A stretch of 64,000 nucleotides of DNA from Flammeovirga kamogawensis. Lineage in GTDB: Bacteria; Bacteroidota; Bacteroidia; Cytophagales; Flammeovirgaceae. Shown in pieces: positions 45,372 through 54,221 of this stretch. Positions within the stretch are counted from its first letter, which is position 1, and each line of letters opens with the position of its first letter. A model generated the notes under the pieces. The model was not told where the DNA came from, made no database searches, and was given only the letters and a program-made list of their open reading frames with translations. The position numbers and the translations under genes are program-made. The stretch spans positions 62,001 through 126,000 of the forward strand of contig NZ_CP076128.1 of NCBI RefSeq assembly GCF_018736065.1, written 5' to 3'.

Positions 45372-45728
45372 ATGAAGATTTTTAAATCATATACTTTTGA
45401 GGCTGCACATTTCCTACCTCACATGCCAGTAGGGCATCCATGTAGAAGAATCCACGGTCATTCTTGGAAAATGGAATTGCATTTTGATGGTGAATTAGTT
45501 TTACCATATGAGTGGCTAATTGATTTCCACGAAATTGATACTGCAGTTGATCCAATTTATAAAATATTAGACCACAATTTCTTAAATGAAGTAGAGGGAT
45601 TAGAAAATCCTACATCAGAAGTTATATCAATGTGGGTTTGGAATAAAGTAAAGCCAAAATTACCTGCATTGTATAAAGTTGTAATTTTTGAAACACCTGA
45701 AGCTGGATCAGAATATTTAGGTGAGTAA
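45372..45728 (+). CDS. queD: 6-carboxy-5,6,7,8-tetrahydropterin synthase (QueD-type)
   Basis: 118 residues of the PTPS/QueD family. Zinc ligands His13, His28 and His30, with catalytic Cys24, form the C-x3-HGH spacing typical of QueD. It converts dihydroneopterin triphosphate to carboxytetrahydropterin in queuosine precursor synthesis. A second family member with C-x5-HGH spacing lies at 59949-60368, so the two have probably split roles. A hairpin precedes the start. Confidence 0.92.
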   Translation: MKIFKSYTFEAAHFLPHMPVGHPCRRIHGHSWKMELHFDGELVLPYEWLIDFHEIDTAVDPIYKILDHNFLNEVEGLENPTSEVISMWVWNKVKPKLPALYKVVIFETPEAGSEYLGE

Positions 45729-45808
45729 ATTATTGATACTAGTAAAGTATCAGGATTTTGTAATCAATTTAAAGGGTTATTCTACATTTTTAAGTGGGGT
45801 AACCTTTT

Positions 45809-46090
45809 TTATTGTTTATACATTGAAAATGCTTCAGGCTTATCGTCAAACATTTTTTTTGTTTTTATCCAAGTCTGTTTAAAAAAGTCAGAATCTCTAT
45901 AATTATTTAAGGCATCTTCGTTATCCCAAATACTAAATGTCATAAATTTATTTACATTCTTATCTTGAAGGAGTATAACAGAGTGGCACCCTTCAAAACC
46001 CTCAATAGTAGATTGGATCGTTGTAAATATCTTTTTAAAATCTTCAATTTTGTCTTCCTGGAAAGACATACGGACAAATCTATGTAACAT
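45809..46090 (-). CDS. Antibiotic biosynthesis monooxygenase (ABM) domain protein
   Basis: 93 residues with the dimeric alpha-beta barrel pattern: MLHRFVRMSFQEDKIEDFKKIF, 'EGFEGCHSVILLQDKN', 'FMTFSIWDNEDALNNYRDSDFFKQTW'. Such small proteins are often heme-degrading or quinone-oxidising enzymes, but the active-site residues do not point to one. Transcribed toward queD; stand-alone. Confidence 0.85.
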   Translation of the reverse strand: MLHRFVRMSFQEDKIEDFKKIFTTIQSTIEGFEGCHSVILLQDKNVNKFMTFSIWDNEDALNNYRDSDFFKQTWIKTKKMFDDKPEAFSMYKQ

Positions 46091-46184
46091 CTTAAAAACA
46101 GCTTATTAAAAATTGTAATTTATGCTTTAAAATATGCAACTTTGCATGAATTTACAATCAAGCAGAAGATAAAAAATTATATAT

Positions 46185-46526
46185 ATGAAAGAGTCAAATA
46201 TCCGTATCAAAGTTGAGTTAGATGAAAAAAGTATCCCAGAGAAAATTTTCTGGAAAGCAGATGACTCAGACCAAATAGGTTTATCAGAAACTAAAGCTTT
46301 TGATTTAAATATCTGGGACCATGAACGTAAAGAAACATTACGTATTGGGTTATGGGGAAAAGAAATGACCGTAGAAGAAATGAAGTTTTTCTATATTGAT
46401 GCTATTGGAGGTATTGCACAAAATATCTTTAATGCAACAGGTGATGAGAAAATGGCTTCTGAGATACATAAAATGTGTCAGAAGCTTTCTGATCATGTGA
46501 AAGAAACAACGAATAAAGGAAAGTAG
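46185..46526 (+). CDS. gldC: Gliding motility protein GldC
   Basis: 113 residues matching GldC from end to end: IRIKVELDEKSIPEKIFWKADDS, 'LSETKAFDLNIWDHERKETLRIGLWGKEMTVEEMK' and 'ATGDEKMA'. GldC is a small cytoplasmic protein tied to gliding in Bacteroidota. Other gld genes are not in this window. A long bidirectional hairpin follows. Strong taxonomic marker. Confidence 0.95.
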   Translation: MKESNIRIKVELDEKSIPEKIFWKADDSDQIGLSETKAFDLNIWDHERKETLRIGLWGKEMTVEEMKFFYIDAIGGIAQNIFNATGDEKMASEIHKMCQKLSDHVKETTNKGK

Positions 46527-46544
46527 TATTTTTCTGCTTCAATA

Positions 46545-46584
46545 AAAAAAACGGATTGTAAAGCAATTTACAATCCGTTTTTTT
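46545..46584. terminator. Bidirectional terminator between gldC and the HTH protein gene
   Basis: A stem of about 18 bp (core CGGATTGTAAA/TTTACAATCCG) with a 4-nt loop and A/T runs at both ends, sitting between convergent stop codons. Confidence 0.92.
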
Positions 46585-47189
46585 CATGAGAAAAATCCTT
46601 TTATTCTTTCCCAAAACGTTGGGTCTACTTTTTGTATTGCCCCAACTTTATTTGTGTCTTTTTTTCTTTTTCTATCTTTTGAGATTGGAATTAGGTTTGC
46701 TTCTAATCTCTTGTAAATATTTCGTTTCTCAATTTGAAGTAAATATTCTTCAATGGGAAGGTCTTGCCCTTGAGACCACATTGTAGTTAATTGCTGTACT
46801 CTATTAGTAACATCTGAAGTAGAGAGCTCACAACGTGCTGAAATAGCTTCTATTGATAATTTATTGATGTAATTCATCTGTAATAGGAGTAAATCTTTAT
46901 CGTTAAATTTAATTTCAACTTCCTCAACAATATAATTGTCTTTTTCTTTTGGAAAATAGTCAATAATTTTATCTAAAAAGTTATCATCTTCAGATAAAGA
47001 ACTAGCCTCAAGTATTAAAGAGGTAAGTGCTTTACAATATCCTTTCTGAAAAAGAACAACATCAGTAATTTGTAATTGATCTTGAACATCAAAAAAGAAA
47101 TCCTTGTAGGTTCTTTGAATTAAACGTTCTTCTCGGTTCTTAAAACCTAAAATATATCTAATATTAGGTAGTAATATTGTAGTGCTCAT
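46584..47189 (-). CDS. Protein of unknown function with possible sigma-like HTH
   Basis: 201 residues, Lys/Leu-rich and helical. Residues about 95-135 (LLLLQMNYINKLSIEAISARCELSTSDVTNRVQQL) have the spacing of a helix-turn-helix, with a flavour of sigma region 4. I do not recognise a family and the N-terminal 90 residues have no motif. A DNA-binding role is only suggested. It lies downstream of purF, from which it is separated by a terminator. Confidence 0.6.
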   Translation of the reverse strand: MSTTILLPNIRYILGFKNREERLIQRTYKDFFFDVQDQLQITDVVLFQKGYCKALTSLILEASSLSEDDNFLDKIIDYFPKEKDNYIVEEVEIKFNDKDLLLLQMNYINKLSIEAISARCELSTSDVTNRVQQLTTMWSQGQDLPIEEYLLQIEKRNIYKRLEANLIPISKDRKRKKDTNKVGAIQKVDPTFWERIKGFFS

Positions 47190-47202
47190 ATTGTAAAAAT
47201 AA

Positions 47203-47235
47203 AAGGCTTAGGTTAATTGTTTTAACCTAAGCCTT
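47203..47235 (-). terminator. Hairpin terminator after the PurF-type gene
   Basis: A 14-bp perfect stem (47203-47216 with 47222-47235, core AAGGCTTAGGTTAA), followed by T-rich sequence on the minus strand. Confidence 0.85.
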
Positions 47236-47273
47236 AATTTTTGGAAAAAATAACCAATTAGTATAAAATCGTA

Positions 47274-49160
47274 CTAATATGCTCTTACTTCTTTTCCTTC
47301 CATATAGTTTACAAATGCTTGATTTGCTACCTTCATACCTCCGTTTGTAGGGAAGTTACCTGTAAAGTACCAATCTCCAAGGTGATGTGGACAAGCTTCG
47401 TGTAAGTTATCTACAGTTTGATAGATTACTTCAACATCTGCTTTAATATGATCAAGTTTTATAATTTCAGCAATTTCTTGACTGATTTCCTCGTCCGAGA
47501 ATTGATTATAAAGAGTTTGTACCAAGTTTTCGTCAATTACATCCTTACGAAGAATTGATTTAGAACGGTAATACACTTCATCCAATAGCTCTTCCATATT
47601 TCTTTTCTTCACCAAGTTGATCATTGCTCTAAAAGCAACAAACTCCTTCATTTTAGACATATTGATACCGTAGCAATCAGGATATCTAATTTGTGGTGCT
47701 GAAGAAACAACAATGATACGTTTAGGCTCTAATCTATCTAACATCTGAATGATAGATTTTTCTAGAGTAGTACCTCTTACAATAGAATCATCGATAACTA
47801 CAAGAGTATCAACTTTCTTTTTAATTACTTCGTAAGTTGTATCATAAACGTGAGCAACCATGTCATCACGCATTGTGTCGTCTGCAATAAACGTACGTGC
47901 TTTAACATCTTTAATTACAAGCTTTTCTTGTCTAGGACGGAACGTCATCATCTTCTCAAGTTCCTCGCCAGATACGCCATTTTCAATAGCTTCTAGACGT
48001 TTCTTAACAAGATATTTATCCATTCCAGCCATCATTCCTAAGAAAGCAGTTTCGGCAGTGTTAGGAATATAAGAGAAAACAGTGTTTTCAAGATCATAGT
48101 CTAAAGCTTTAAGCACTTTAGGTACAAGAAGTTCACCTAATTTTTTACGCTCCTCGTAAATTGCAGGATCAGTTCCACGAGAGAAATAGATACGCTCAAA
48201 ACTACAAGATAATTTTTCTTGAGGTTTTAAGTATTCTTTCTCTTCGTAAGAAGAATCTTTGTTTACAATTAAAGCATGACCAGGTTTAATTTCTTTGATT
48301 AGATCATAATCTGCATTGAAAGCCGTTTTGATAGCTGTTTTTTCTGATGCAACAACTACAATTTCGTCATCTGCATAGTAATATGCAGGGCGAATGCCGT
48401 TTACATCTCTTGCTACAAAACTACCACCATAGCCAGTTAGACCCATGATAGCATAACCTCCATCAAAATCTTTACACGAACGAGTTAGTACCTTGCATAA
48501 ATCAAGTTCTTCCTCAATTTTGTTCGAAATTTCAATATTAGTTAAACCAGCGTTGTTGTTTTTTTGGAAGAGGTCTTGTACTTCTAGATCCAAAAAGTGA
48601 CCGATTTTTTCCATCACTGTAACAGTATCCACATTTTCTTTAGGATGCTGACCAAGGTGAACAAGCTTATCGAAGAGCTCGTCAACATTTGTCATGTTAA
48701 AGTTACCGGCCATGATGAGTTGTCTACTTCTCCAATTGTTATTACGCATGAAGGGGTGACAGTGAGCAATTGTATTTTTACCATGAGTACCGTAACGAAG
48801 GTGTCCCATGTATACATCGCCCATAAAAGGGATGTTTTGTCTGAGGTAGTCAGCATCGAAGTACTTCGTGTTGTCTTTGCTGATCTTGTTTAGTTTTTTG
48901 CCTACCTTTTTGAAGATGTCGTTAATTGGATCTGCTTCCACTGACCGAGCTCTATCTACAAACGGAAATCCCGGTTCTAAGTCTAGTTTAATACTAGCAA
49001 TACCGGCTCCATCTTGACCACGGTTGCGTTGCTTCTCCATCAAAAGGTACATCTTGCTGATAGCATACGTTGGAGTACCATATTTCTCAATAAAATAAGA
49101 AAGAGGTTTCCTAAGTCGTAGCATTGCAATGCCACACTCGTGTTTTATGACTTCACTCAC
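47274..49160 (-). CDS. purF: Amidophosphoribosyltransferase, long PurF-type
   Basis: 628 residues. Class II glutamine amidotransferase at the N-terminus: Cys9 in HECGIAML after an 8-residue propeptide, then 'RNRGQDGAGIAS' and 'GHLRYGTHG'. The PRPP-binding motif is VVIDDSIVRGTT. It should start de novo purine synthesis by making phosphoribosylamine. It is about 120-150 residues longer than E. coli PurF (505), and the C-terminal FTGNFPTNGG segment does not carry the paired cysteines that bind 4Fe-4S in B. subtilis-type enzymes. A long paralogous type is known in Bacteroidota. Confidence 0.9.
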   Translation of the reverse strand: MSEVIKHECGIAMLRLRKPLSYFIEKYGTPTYAISKMYLLMEKQRNRGQDGAGIASIKLDLEPGFPFVDRARSVEADPINDIFKKVGKKLNKISKDNTKYFDADYLRQNIPFMGDVYMGHLRYGTHGKNTIAHCHPFMRNNNWRSRQLIMAGNFNMTNVDELFDKLVHLGQHPKENVDTVTVMEKIGHFLDLEVQDLFQKNNNAGLTNIEISNKIEEELDLCKVLTRSCKDFDGGYAIMGLTGYGGSFVARDVNGIRPAYYYADDEIVVVASEKTAIKTAFNADYDLIKEIKPGHALIVNKDSSYEEKEYLKPQEKLSCSFERIYFSRGTDPAIYEERKKLGELLVPKVLKALDYDLENTVFSYIPNTAETAFLGMMAGMDKYLVKKRLEAIENGVSGEELEKMMTFRPRQEKLVIKDVKARTFIADDTMRDDMVAHVYDTTYEVIKKKVDTLVVIDDSIVRGTTLEKSIIQMLDRLEPKRIIVVSSAPQIRYPDCYGINMSKMKEFVAFRAMINLVKKRNMEELLDEVYYRSKSILRKDVIDENLVQTLYNQFSDEEISQEIAEIIKLDHIKADVEVIYQTVDNLHEACPHHLGDWYFTGNFPTNGGMKVANQAFVNYMEGKEVRAY

Positions 49161-49382
49161 TGGACTATAGAGGTTTAAGTTAAATCCTGCACAAAAAAAG
49201 TCTTATTTCTACCTTTAACCAAATAACTATCAATAAAATATTGATTAATAGTAATGAAAAAGGGGAAATAAGACATTTTTATGTTCTTTTATCAATATTC
49301 TGCCTCAATTTTCGGCTTAATATAATTTAAAAGATATGTTATATGATTTTTCAAGGTTGCAGAACAAGCTTGTTATTTAATA

Positions 49383-50486
49383 CTAGAAAAAGTCTGTTTC
49401 TACATTAGGTCTTTCAGTTTTAAATTTATCAATATCTTCTTTAGAAACTTGTGTATCTCTGAAGTACATAATTGATAAGGATTTCACACCTACCATTGCA
49501 GAAACATCCTTTACTTGAGTTCCTGTAATAATAAGTATACTTAGGTTTTCTAGCGTAGAAAGTGGATTTAAATCTGTAACAGGAGTGTTAGAGAGTGTAA
49601 GTTCGTTCATTGCTACACTATTAGAAAGAGTAGAAATATCAGATACCTTGCTATCAGAAAAGTAAAAAGTGTGTAATTTTTTTAATTTTGATAAGGCTGT
49701 AATATCTGTAATTTCTGTATTACTAATGTTTAAGTGCTCTAGATTTTTTAATTTCTTGATAGGAGATAAGTCAACTATCTGAGTTTTTTGAATTTGAAGC
49801 AACTTTAATTTTTTCAACTTCTTTATTGGAGTCAAATCAGCTACTTTGGTATACGATAACTTTAATTCTTCTAATTCTTTGATAGAAGAAACAAAGGATA
49901 AATCTTCAGCTTTTGTTTCATCAATAGAAAGAGATTTTAAAGTTTTAAAAGTAGAGATAGATGCCCAATCTTCAAATGCTTTATTTTGGAATAAATCTAA
50001 ACTTTCTAGCGGGATATTGGCAATAGGAGTTAAAGATTTCACTCTTGTTCCAGAAAGGAATAGCTCGTGTATCGTCATAGAATGATCTAAAGGAGTTAAA
50101 TCATTTACTCTAGAATAAGCTAAATTTAACCTTTTAAGATTGTGCATATTTTTTAGAGGTGACAAATCTTTAACTCTAGTATAAGAAATATCAATATCTT
50201 CTAAATTTGTTAACGCAGCTATTGGTTCTAAAGATGTGATAATTCTTTCATCACCATAATCATCATAAGCAGAAGCATTAATAGAAGTAAGTGCTTTAAT
50301 TTTCTGTAAGCCTTCTTCCGTCATATTATCTTCTTGCCACATTAATTGAGATGTAAATATGCCTTTCCAATATTTATCAAGACCATTCCACCATTCCATT
50401 GATAAATTATCTTGAGCAAAAGAAGGTGAAGCAAATAAGCAGATCATAAAGACTAAAAAGCCTTTCTTAATGTTTTTAGTAATCAT
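49383..50486 (-). CDS. Secreted leucine-rich-repeat protein
   Basis: 367 residues. The signal peptide (1-24, ending SFAQ) is followed by a short N-domain and about 11 leucine-rich repeats of 21-23 residues from about residue 85. The internalin-like consensus is 'L..L.L..T.V.DLSPL..L..L', with Thr at the turn. This is a binding scaffold with no enzymatic motif. A second LRR-like gene and a DCC thiol oxidoreductase lie just upstream, so this may be one transcription unit. Confidence 0.88.
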   Translation of the reverse strand: MITKNIKKGFLVFMICLFASPSFAQDNLSMEWWNGLDKYWKGIFTSQLMWQEDNMTEEGLQKIKALTSINASAYDDYGDERIITSLEPIAALTNLEDIDISYTRVKDLSPLKNMHNLKRLNLAYSRVNDLTPLDHSMTIHELFLSGTRVKSLTPIANIPLESLDLFQNKAFEDWASISTFKTLKSLSIDETKAEDLSFVSSIKELEELKLSYTKVADLTPIKKLKKLKLLQIQKTQIVDLSPIKKLKNLEHLNISNTEITDITALSKLKKLHTFYFSDSKVSDISTLSNSVAMNELTLSNTPVTDLNPLSTLENLSILIITGTQVKDVSAMVGVKSLSIMYFRDTQVSKEDIDKFKTERPNVETDFF

Positions 50487-50563
50487 TACTATATTATATA
50501 GAGTTCTGAATTTTCGTTGTTATGTATTTTTAATACGAACAAAACGAGATCATATTGTATAAA

Positions 50564-50974
50564 CTACTTATTGGAAGCGGTATATTTTTTATTTTGATGA
50601 ATCAATTCGCATGTATCCGTTTTTTTGCCAAATAGTTTATATCTATACTTTGCAATAAGATCGTACCAAAAATTATTAAACTTGTTTGGTAAGAATTTAC
50701 CTAAAGCGATAATCGATAGAGGAAATTTTAAGTGTTGTGCAATTTTTAGAGCAGCATTTGATTTGGTAAATACTTTATTGTCAGATATTAATACGATGCT
50801 ATCGGTGTAATCAAGCGGAAGGTTATACTGCTTTAAAAGTTGAATACCCTCATCAGATTGTAATGAACAAAATTGAAAAATATCACTTTTTTCATTTCTT
50901 ATAATAAACTGCACACTATGGTCACAGAGATTACAAATACCATCAAAAAGAATAATTTTTTTTTCTGAATTCAT
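50564..50974 (-). CDS. DCC family thiol-disulfide oxidoreductase
   Basis: 136 residues. The family motif is ILFDGICNLCDHSVQFII, with the CxxC pair that gives the family its name. The rest includes 'FCSLQSDEGIQLL' and a 'DSIVLISDNKVFTKSNAALKIA' segment. Cytoplasmic, redox function assumed from family. It lies 2 nt after the small LRR gene and 77 nt ahead of the secreted LRR gene. Confidence 0.88.
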   Translation of the reverse strand: MNSEKKIILFDGICNLCDHSVQFIIRNEKSDIFQFCSLQSDEGIQLLKQYNLPLDYTDSIVLISDNKVFTKSNAALKIAQHLKFPLSIIALGKFLPNKFNNFWYDLIAKYRYKLFGKKTDTCELIHQNKKYTASNK

Positions 50975-50976
50975 GA

Positions 50977-51480
50977 TTATTCTGTAATTATCTCACAGTT
51001 TGGATGTCTTAATAGAACTGTATCAACTTGACTTTGTTCGATAGATAGCCCTTTAATATTCAATATTTTTAAAGGAGCCTCAAAAATTGGAGATAAATCA
51101 TCTACTTCAGAGTCATTCAGGTAAACGTTTTCAAGACTAGCTGTTAACATTAATGCATCTAGTTCTGCAACTTTAGTATTCTCTAAATGTATTTCTTTAA
51201 TTAATGGAAAATACATTATTGGATCTATTTCTTCTAATGGTAAGTTAGCAGCATAGATTTTTTGCAAAACTATTAGTCTATTAAAGAAAGTAAAATCAGG
51301 CCAATCGTTTAACGTTAGGTCTTCGTTAAAAAGTTGTTTGTATACTATTTTAGCATCTTTCTCTTTTGCTAATAATGATAAAATTTTATGCGAATCTGTT
51401 TCGGTTTCTTGAGACTTAATACTTAAAATGATAATTTCTTTCCACAATTGGGGAAATTTTCTCCAGCTAGTAACTTTCAT
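50977..51480 (-). CDS. Short leucine-rich-repeat-like cytoplasmic protein
   Basis: 167 residues with no signal peptide. The second half holds about four short LRR-type units ('IKEIHLENTKVAELDALML', 'LENVYLNDSEVDDLSPIF'), similar in style to the secreted LRR protein nearby. The N-terminal 70 residues are helical and polar. The DCC oxidoreductase gene follows after 2 nt, so they are almost certainly co-expressed. Function unknown. Confidence 0.7.
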   Translation of the reverse strand: MKVTSWRKFPQLWKEIIILSIKSQETETDSHKILSLLAKEKDAKIVYKQLFNEDLTLNDWPDFTFFNRLIVLQKIYAANLPLEEIDPIMYFPLIKEIHLENTKVAELDALMLTASLENVYLNDSEVDDLSPIFEAPLKILNIKGLSIEQSQVDTVLLRHPNCEIITE

Positions 51481-51541
51481 GGTCGTTTTTTTAGGTGATT
51501 AGTATTAATTTCACTGCAATTTACATGATCAAAATAAATAT

Positions 51542-52489
51542 ATGATGCCAAAAATAGTTTTTTTAGATACAAATACTCTTGGAAATGATGTACATGAAGA
51601 GCTACAGCGTTTTAAAAATTTAGGAGACGTTATTTACTATGATTCTACTACTGCAAATGAGATTACCGATAAGGTGAAAAATGCAGAAATTATAGTTACT
51701 AATAAGGTAGTGATAACTAAAGAGATTATGGCATCTTGCTCACAATTAAAATTAATTGTAGTAACTGCCACAGGTACAAATAATGTAGATCTAACTGCTG
51801 CAAAAGAGCTTGAGATTGTTGTTAAAAATGCAGTGAATTACTCCTCAGAAAGTGTTGCTCAACAAACGTTTGCTATGCTACTTTCTTTAATGAATGGAAT
51901 ACATACTTATGATTCACGTGTAAAATCAGGTCAATACTCTGAAGGAACATCCTTTACTTGGATTGGAAATAGCTTTTCAGAAATTGCCGGAAAACGTTTT
52001 GGAATAATAGGTTTAGGTAATATAGGAACTAGAGTAGCCGAAATTGCCACTGCTTTTGGAGCAGAGGTTATTTATTATTCTACATCTGGTATTTCAAGAA
52101 ATGAAAAATATAAATTGGTAGATAAAGAAGAACTTTTCTCTACTTCGGATATTATCTCAATTCACTCTCCGTTGAATGATAAAACTGCTAATTTTGTTGG
52201 GGAAGAAGAGTTTAAATTAATGCCTACATCAAGCATATTGATTAATACTGGTAGAGGAGGAATAGTAAATGAAAGTGATTTAGCAAATGCACTTAACACG
52301 AATGAAATAGCAGGAGCAGCAGTTGATGTTTTTGCAGTAGAACCTATACAAGAAAATAACCCTCTATTATCTATTGATGTTCCTGGAAAAATTTTATTAT
52401 CTCCTCATGTTGCATGGGCTAGTAAAGAAGCAAGAAAAAAATTATTAGAGATTACTTATGCTAATATTAAGGAGGTGAATCAGAGTTAA
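51542..52489 (+). CDS. D-2-hydroxyacid dehydrogenase (glycerate dehydrogenase/hydroxypyruvate reductase type)
   Basis: 315 residues. The NAD fold GIIGLGNIGTRVAEIA is central. Catalytic Arg in INTGRGGIVNE, Glu in DVFAVEPI and His in LSPHVAWASKEAR fit the family, and 'HVAWA' is typical of hydroxypyruvate reductases. The exact substrate cannot be read from the sequence. The start is ATG at 51542 with a second Met directly after; either would work. Divergent from the LRR-DCC genes. Confidence 0.85.
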   Translation: MMPKIVFLDTNTLGNDVHEELQRFKNLGDVIYYDSTTANEITDKVKNAEIIVTNKVVITKEIMASCSQLKLIVVTATGTNNVDLTAAKELEIVVKNAVNYSSESVAQQTFAMLLSLMNGIHTYDSRVKSGQYSEGTSFTWIGNSFSEIAGKRFGIIGLGNIGTRVAEIATAFGAEVIYYSTSGISRNEKYKLVDKEELFSTSDIISIHSPLNDKTANFVGEEEFKLMPTSSILINTGRGGIVNESDLANALNTNEIAGAAVDVFAVEPIQENNPLLSIDVPGKILLSPHVAWASKEARKKLLEITYANIKEVNQS

Positions 52490-52612
52490 TTGTATCAGGA
52501 TTACTGTGAAGACGTAACTTGTTTTGTTATAGTAATAGTAGTTTTTCTGCCTTTGTTTAATCCAAGTTATAAACTTAAATCAAGCACTTAACACTTAAGA
52601 TATTAGCTATAA

Positions 52613-52652
52613 AAAATGGAGACCTTCATTTGTATATGACGATCTCCATTTT
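52613..52652. terminator. Bidirectional terminator between hydroxyacid dehydrogenase and lipoprotein genes
   Basis: AAAATGGAGA (52613-52622) pairs with TCTCCATTTT (52643-52652), with an inner TCAT/ATGA pairing. It lies between convergent genes. Confidence 0.85.
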
Positions 52653-52673
52653 AATTAAACTTGAAAAGTAATA

Positions 52674-53756
52674 TTAGTAGATTTCTACCAATAAATCTCC
52701 ATTTTTGAAAGTGCCTTTTATAGGGTTATCTTCATATGCTTTTTTAGACTCATCTACATATTGAACATATCTTTGTGCATTTCTTCTTTTTAAAAGATCT
52801 TTAGCTACTTGTTCACCATTTTTAAATAATGCTTTGAAAGCAGTTTGCTGATCTTTTAAGTCTTGAAGTTCTTTTTTCTTATTTCTAAGATCTTGATTAA
52901 TACCAAAGTACATTTTATCCTGTTGATCTAAGAATTTTTTTTCAACTTCTTGATATTTCTTCATTAAGCCAAATTTAATTCTTACTTCAATATTATGAAT
53001 AGCCATTTCAAGGATAGCGATTTCATTCATAATCCTACCTTTTTCAGTTGAATAATTTGAGGCAGAAGGATCTAGGTTAGCGTTTTCTAACTCCAGCTTT
53101 TCTAATGCTTCATCTTTTAAACTTATTTTCTTATACTCTCTTTCAAGGTATGACTCATGTCTTTTTAGGTTCTTATCCAATTCTTTTAAAACACGTTCTT
53201 GTGATTGAAATGTTCTATTAAGACTTTCAAGTTCTTTATCAAGTCTCTCCATATATTTAATATCATAAGAATCTGCTAATTCTTGTAAGTGATCAATTTC
53301 TGTTTGTGACCATTTCTTTACACTTTTAATTTCAACAACAGCACCATGCATAGAAGAGTTATATGATCTTAAAACTAAATTAGCTTGTGTATTAGCATCA
53401 TTTTTAGCTCCTCCTGTATTTACAAAAGACCCATTAGTTGAAGATGAACTACTAGAAGACGAAGATGAATTTTTCGTTACTTTTGAAGAATTACCAGAAG
53501 TAGGTTTCTTAGTTATTTTTGTAGTTGTATTCTTTCCTGTATTTGAACTGTTAGCATCCCCTTTTGTATTGTTACTTTTATTTGTATCAGAAGAGTTTTT
53601 TTCATTATCAGTTGAATCATTTGTTTCAGCCTTTTTGCTTAGGCTGTCCTCTTTTTTTACAACCTCTACTTTTTCTTTTGGAACTACTTCGTCCTTTTCT
53701 TTATTACAAGAAATAAATATTGATAGGAGAGAAGCTAATACAAATACTTTTTTCAT
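52674..53756 (-). CDS. Coiled-coil lipoprotein of unknown function
   Basis: About 360 residues. I start at ATG 53756 (MKKVFVLASLLSIFISC) because the frame upstream opens only with a GTG seven codons earlier. The lipobox SIFISC gives a lipidated Cys. A Lys/Asn/Ser-rich linker of about 90 residues follows, including a run of ten serines. Long helical segments with coiled-coil heptads come next (about 150-330). No family recognised; a spacer or scaffold in the periplasm is possible. Terminator shared with the gene opposite. Confidence 0.7.
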   Translation of the reverse strand: MKKVFVLASLLSIFISCNKEKDEVVPKEKVEVVKKEDSLSKKAETNDSTDNEKNSSDTNKSNNTKGDANSSNTGKNTTTKITKKPTSGNSSKVTKNSSSSSSSSSSTNGSFVNTGGAKNDANTQANLVLRSYNSSMHGAVVEIKSVKKWSQTEIDHLQELADSYDIKYMERLDKELESLNRTFQSQERVLKELDKNLKRHESYLEREYKKISLKDEALEKLELENANLDPSASNYSTEKGRIMNEIAILEMAIHNIEVRIKFGLMKKYQEVEKKFLDQQDKMYFGINQDLRNKKKELQDLKDQQTAFKALFKNGEQVAKDLLKRRNAQRYVQYVDESKKAYEDNPIKGTFKNGDLLVEIY

Positions 53757-53779
53757 AATTTTTTTTGGATATTTCACTA

Positions 53780-54221
53780 TATAGACAATCCATTTTCACC
53801 TATGTGCAAATATTGTTACAGCTTATTAACATTGTGTAGGTTGTAATTTTATCGAACCATATTGAAGAACTTCCAAAGTAAATCTTCCTCTTCTTTTTTA
53901 TAACTTCCTTCACCTTACCTACCCAAGAAAAAGTAGTTCAATTGAAAGACCATAAAAAAATGAACCTATACAGATGATCTTGAGTAATGCTAATTAGTAA
54001 AACGAACAGTGGAGGTAGACAGCGTCGAATTTCATAAACCCTATTTTCAAGATGAAATTATTTCGTGAGCAAACGCATCACTTACTAATTTCATCAAATT
54101 TTTTGCAAAAAAATAACCGTTAATCGGTTAAGATGTGTAACAAGAAGTAAAAAAGTACAGAAGAATAATTTTTTAGTGGTAATAATTAATCTATTTTAGA
54201 AGTGTTTTTAGTAGGTAAACA
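53780..54221. other. Gene-free stretch with nested inverted repeats
   Basis: 442 nt with no ORF longer than about 25 codons. It holds overlapping inverted repeats: AATTTCAT (54028-54035) can pair with ATGAAATT (54052-54059), which can alternatively pair with 54087-54094 as part of a 10-bp stem (54051-54060 with 54086-54095). A GTGA/TCAC stem sits inside the latter. A further TAACCG/CGGTTA hairpin occurs at 54114-54130. Otherwise featureless AT-rich sequence. Confidence 0.5.

Noticed and set aside
45771-45810. Possible terminator between queD and the ABM gene
   Set aside because: The AAAGGGTTA/TAACCTTT pairing needs a bulge and has a long AT loop; not convincing.
53434-53470. Serine-codon run as a microsatellite or phase-variation tract
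   Set aside because: It encodes ten serines in the lipoprotein linker with mixed codons, so it is not a simple repeat prone to slippage.
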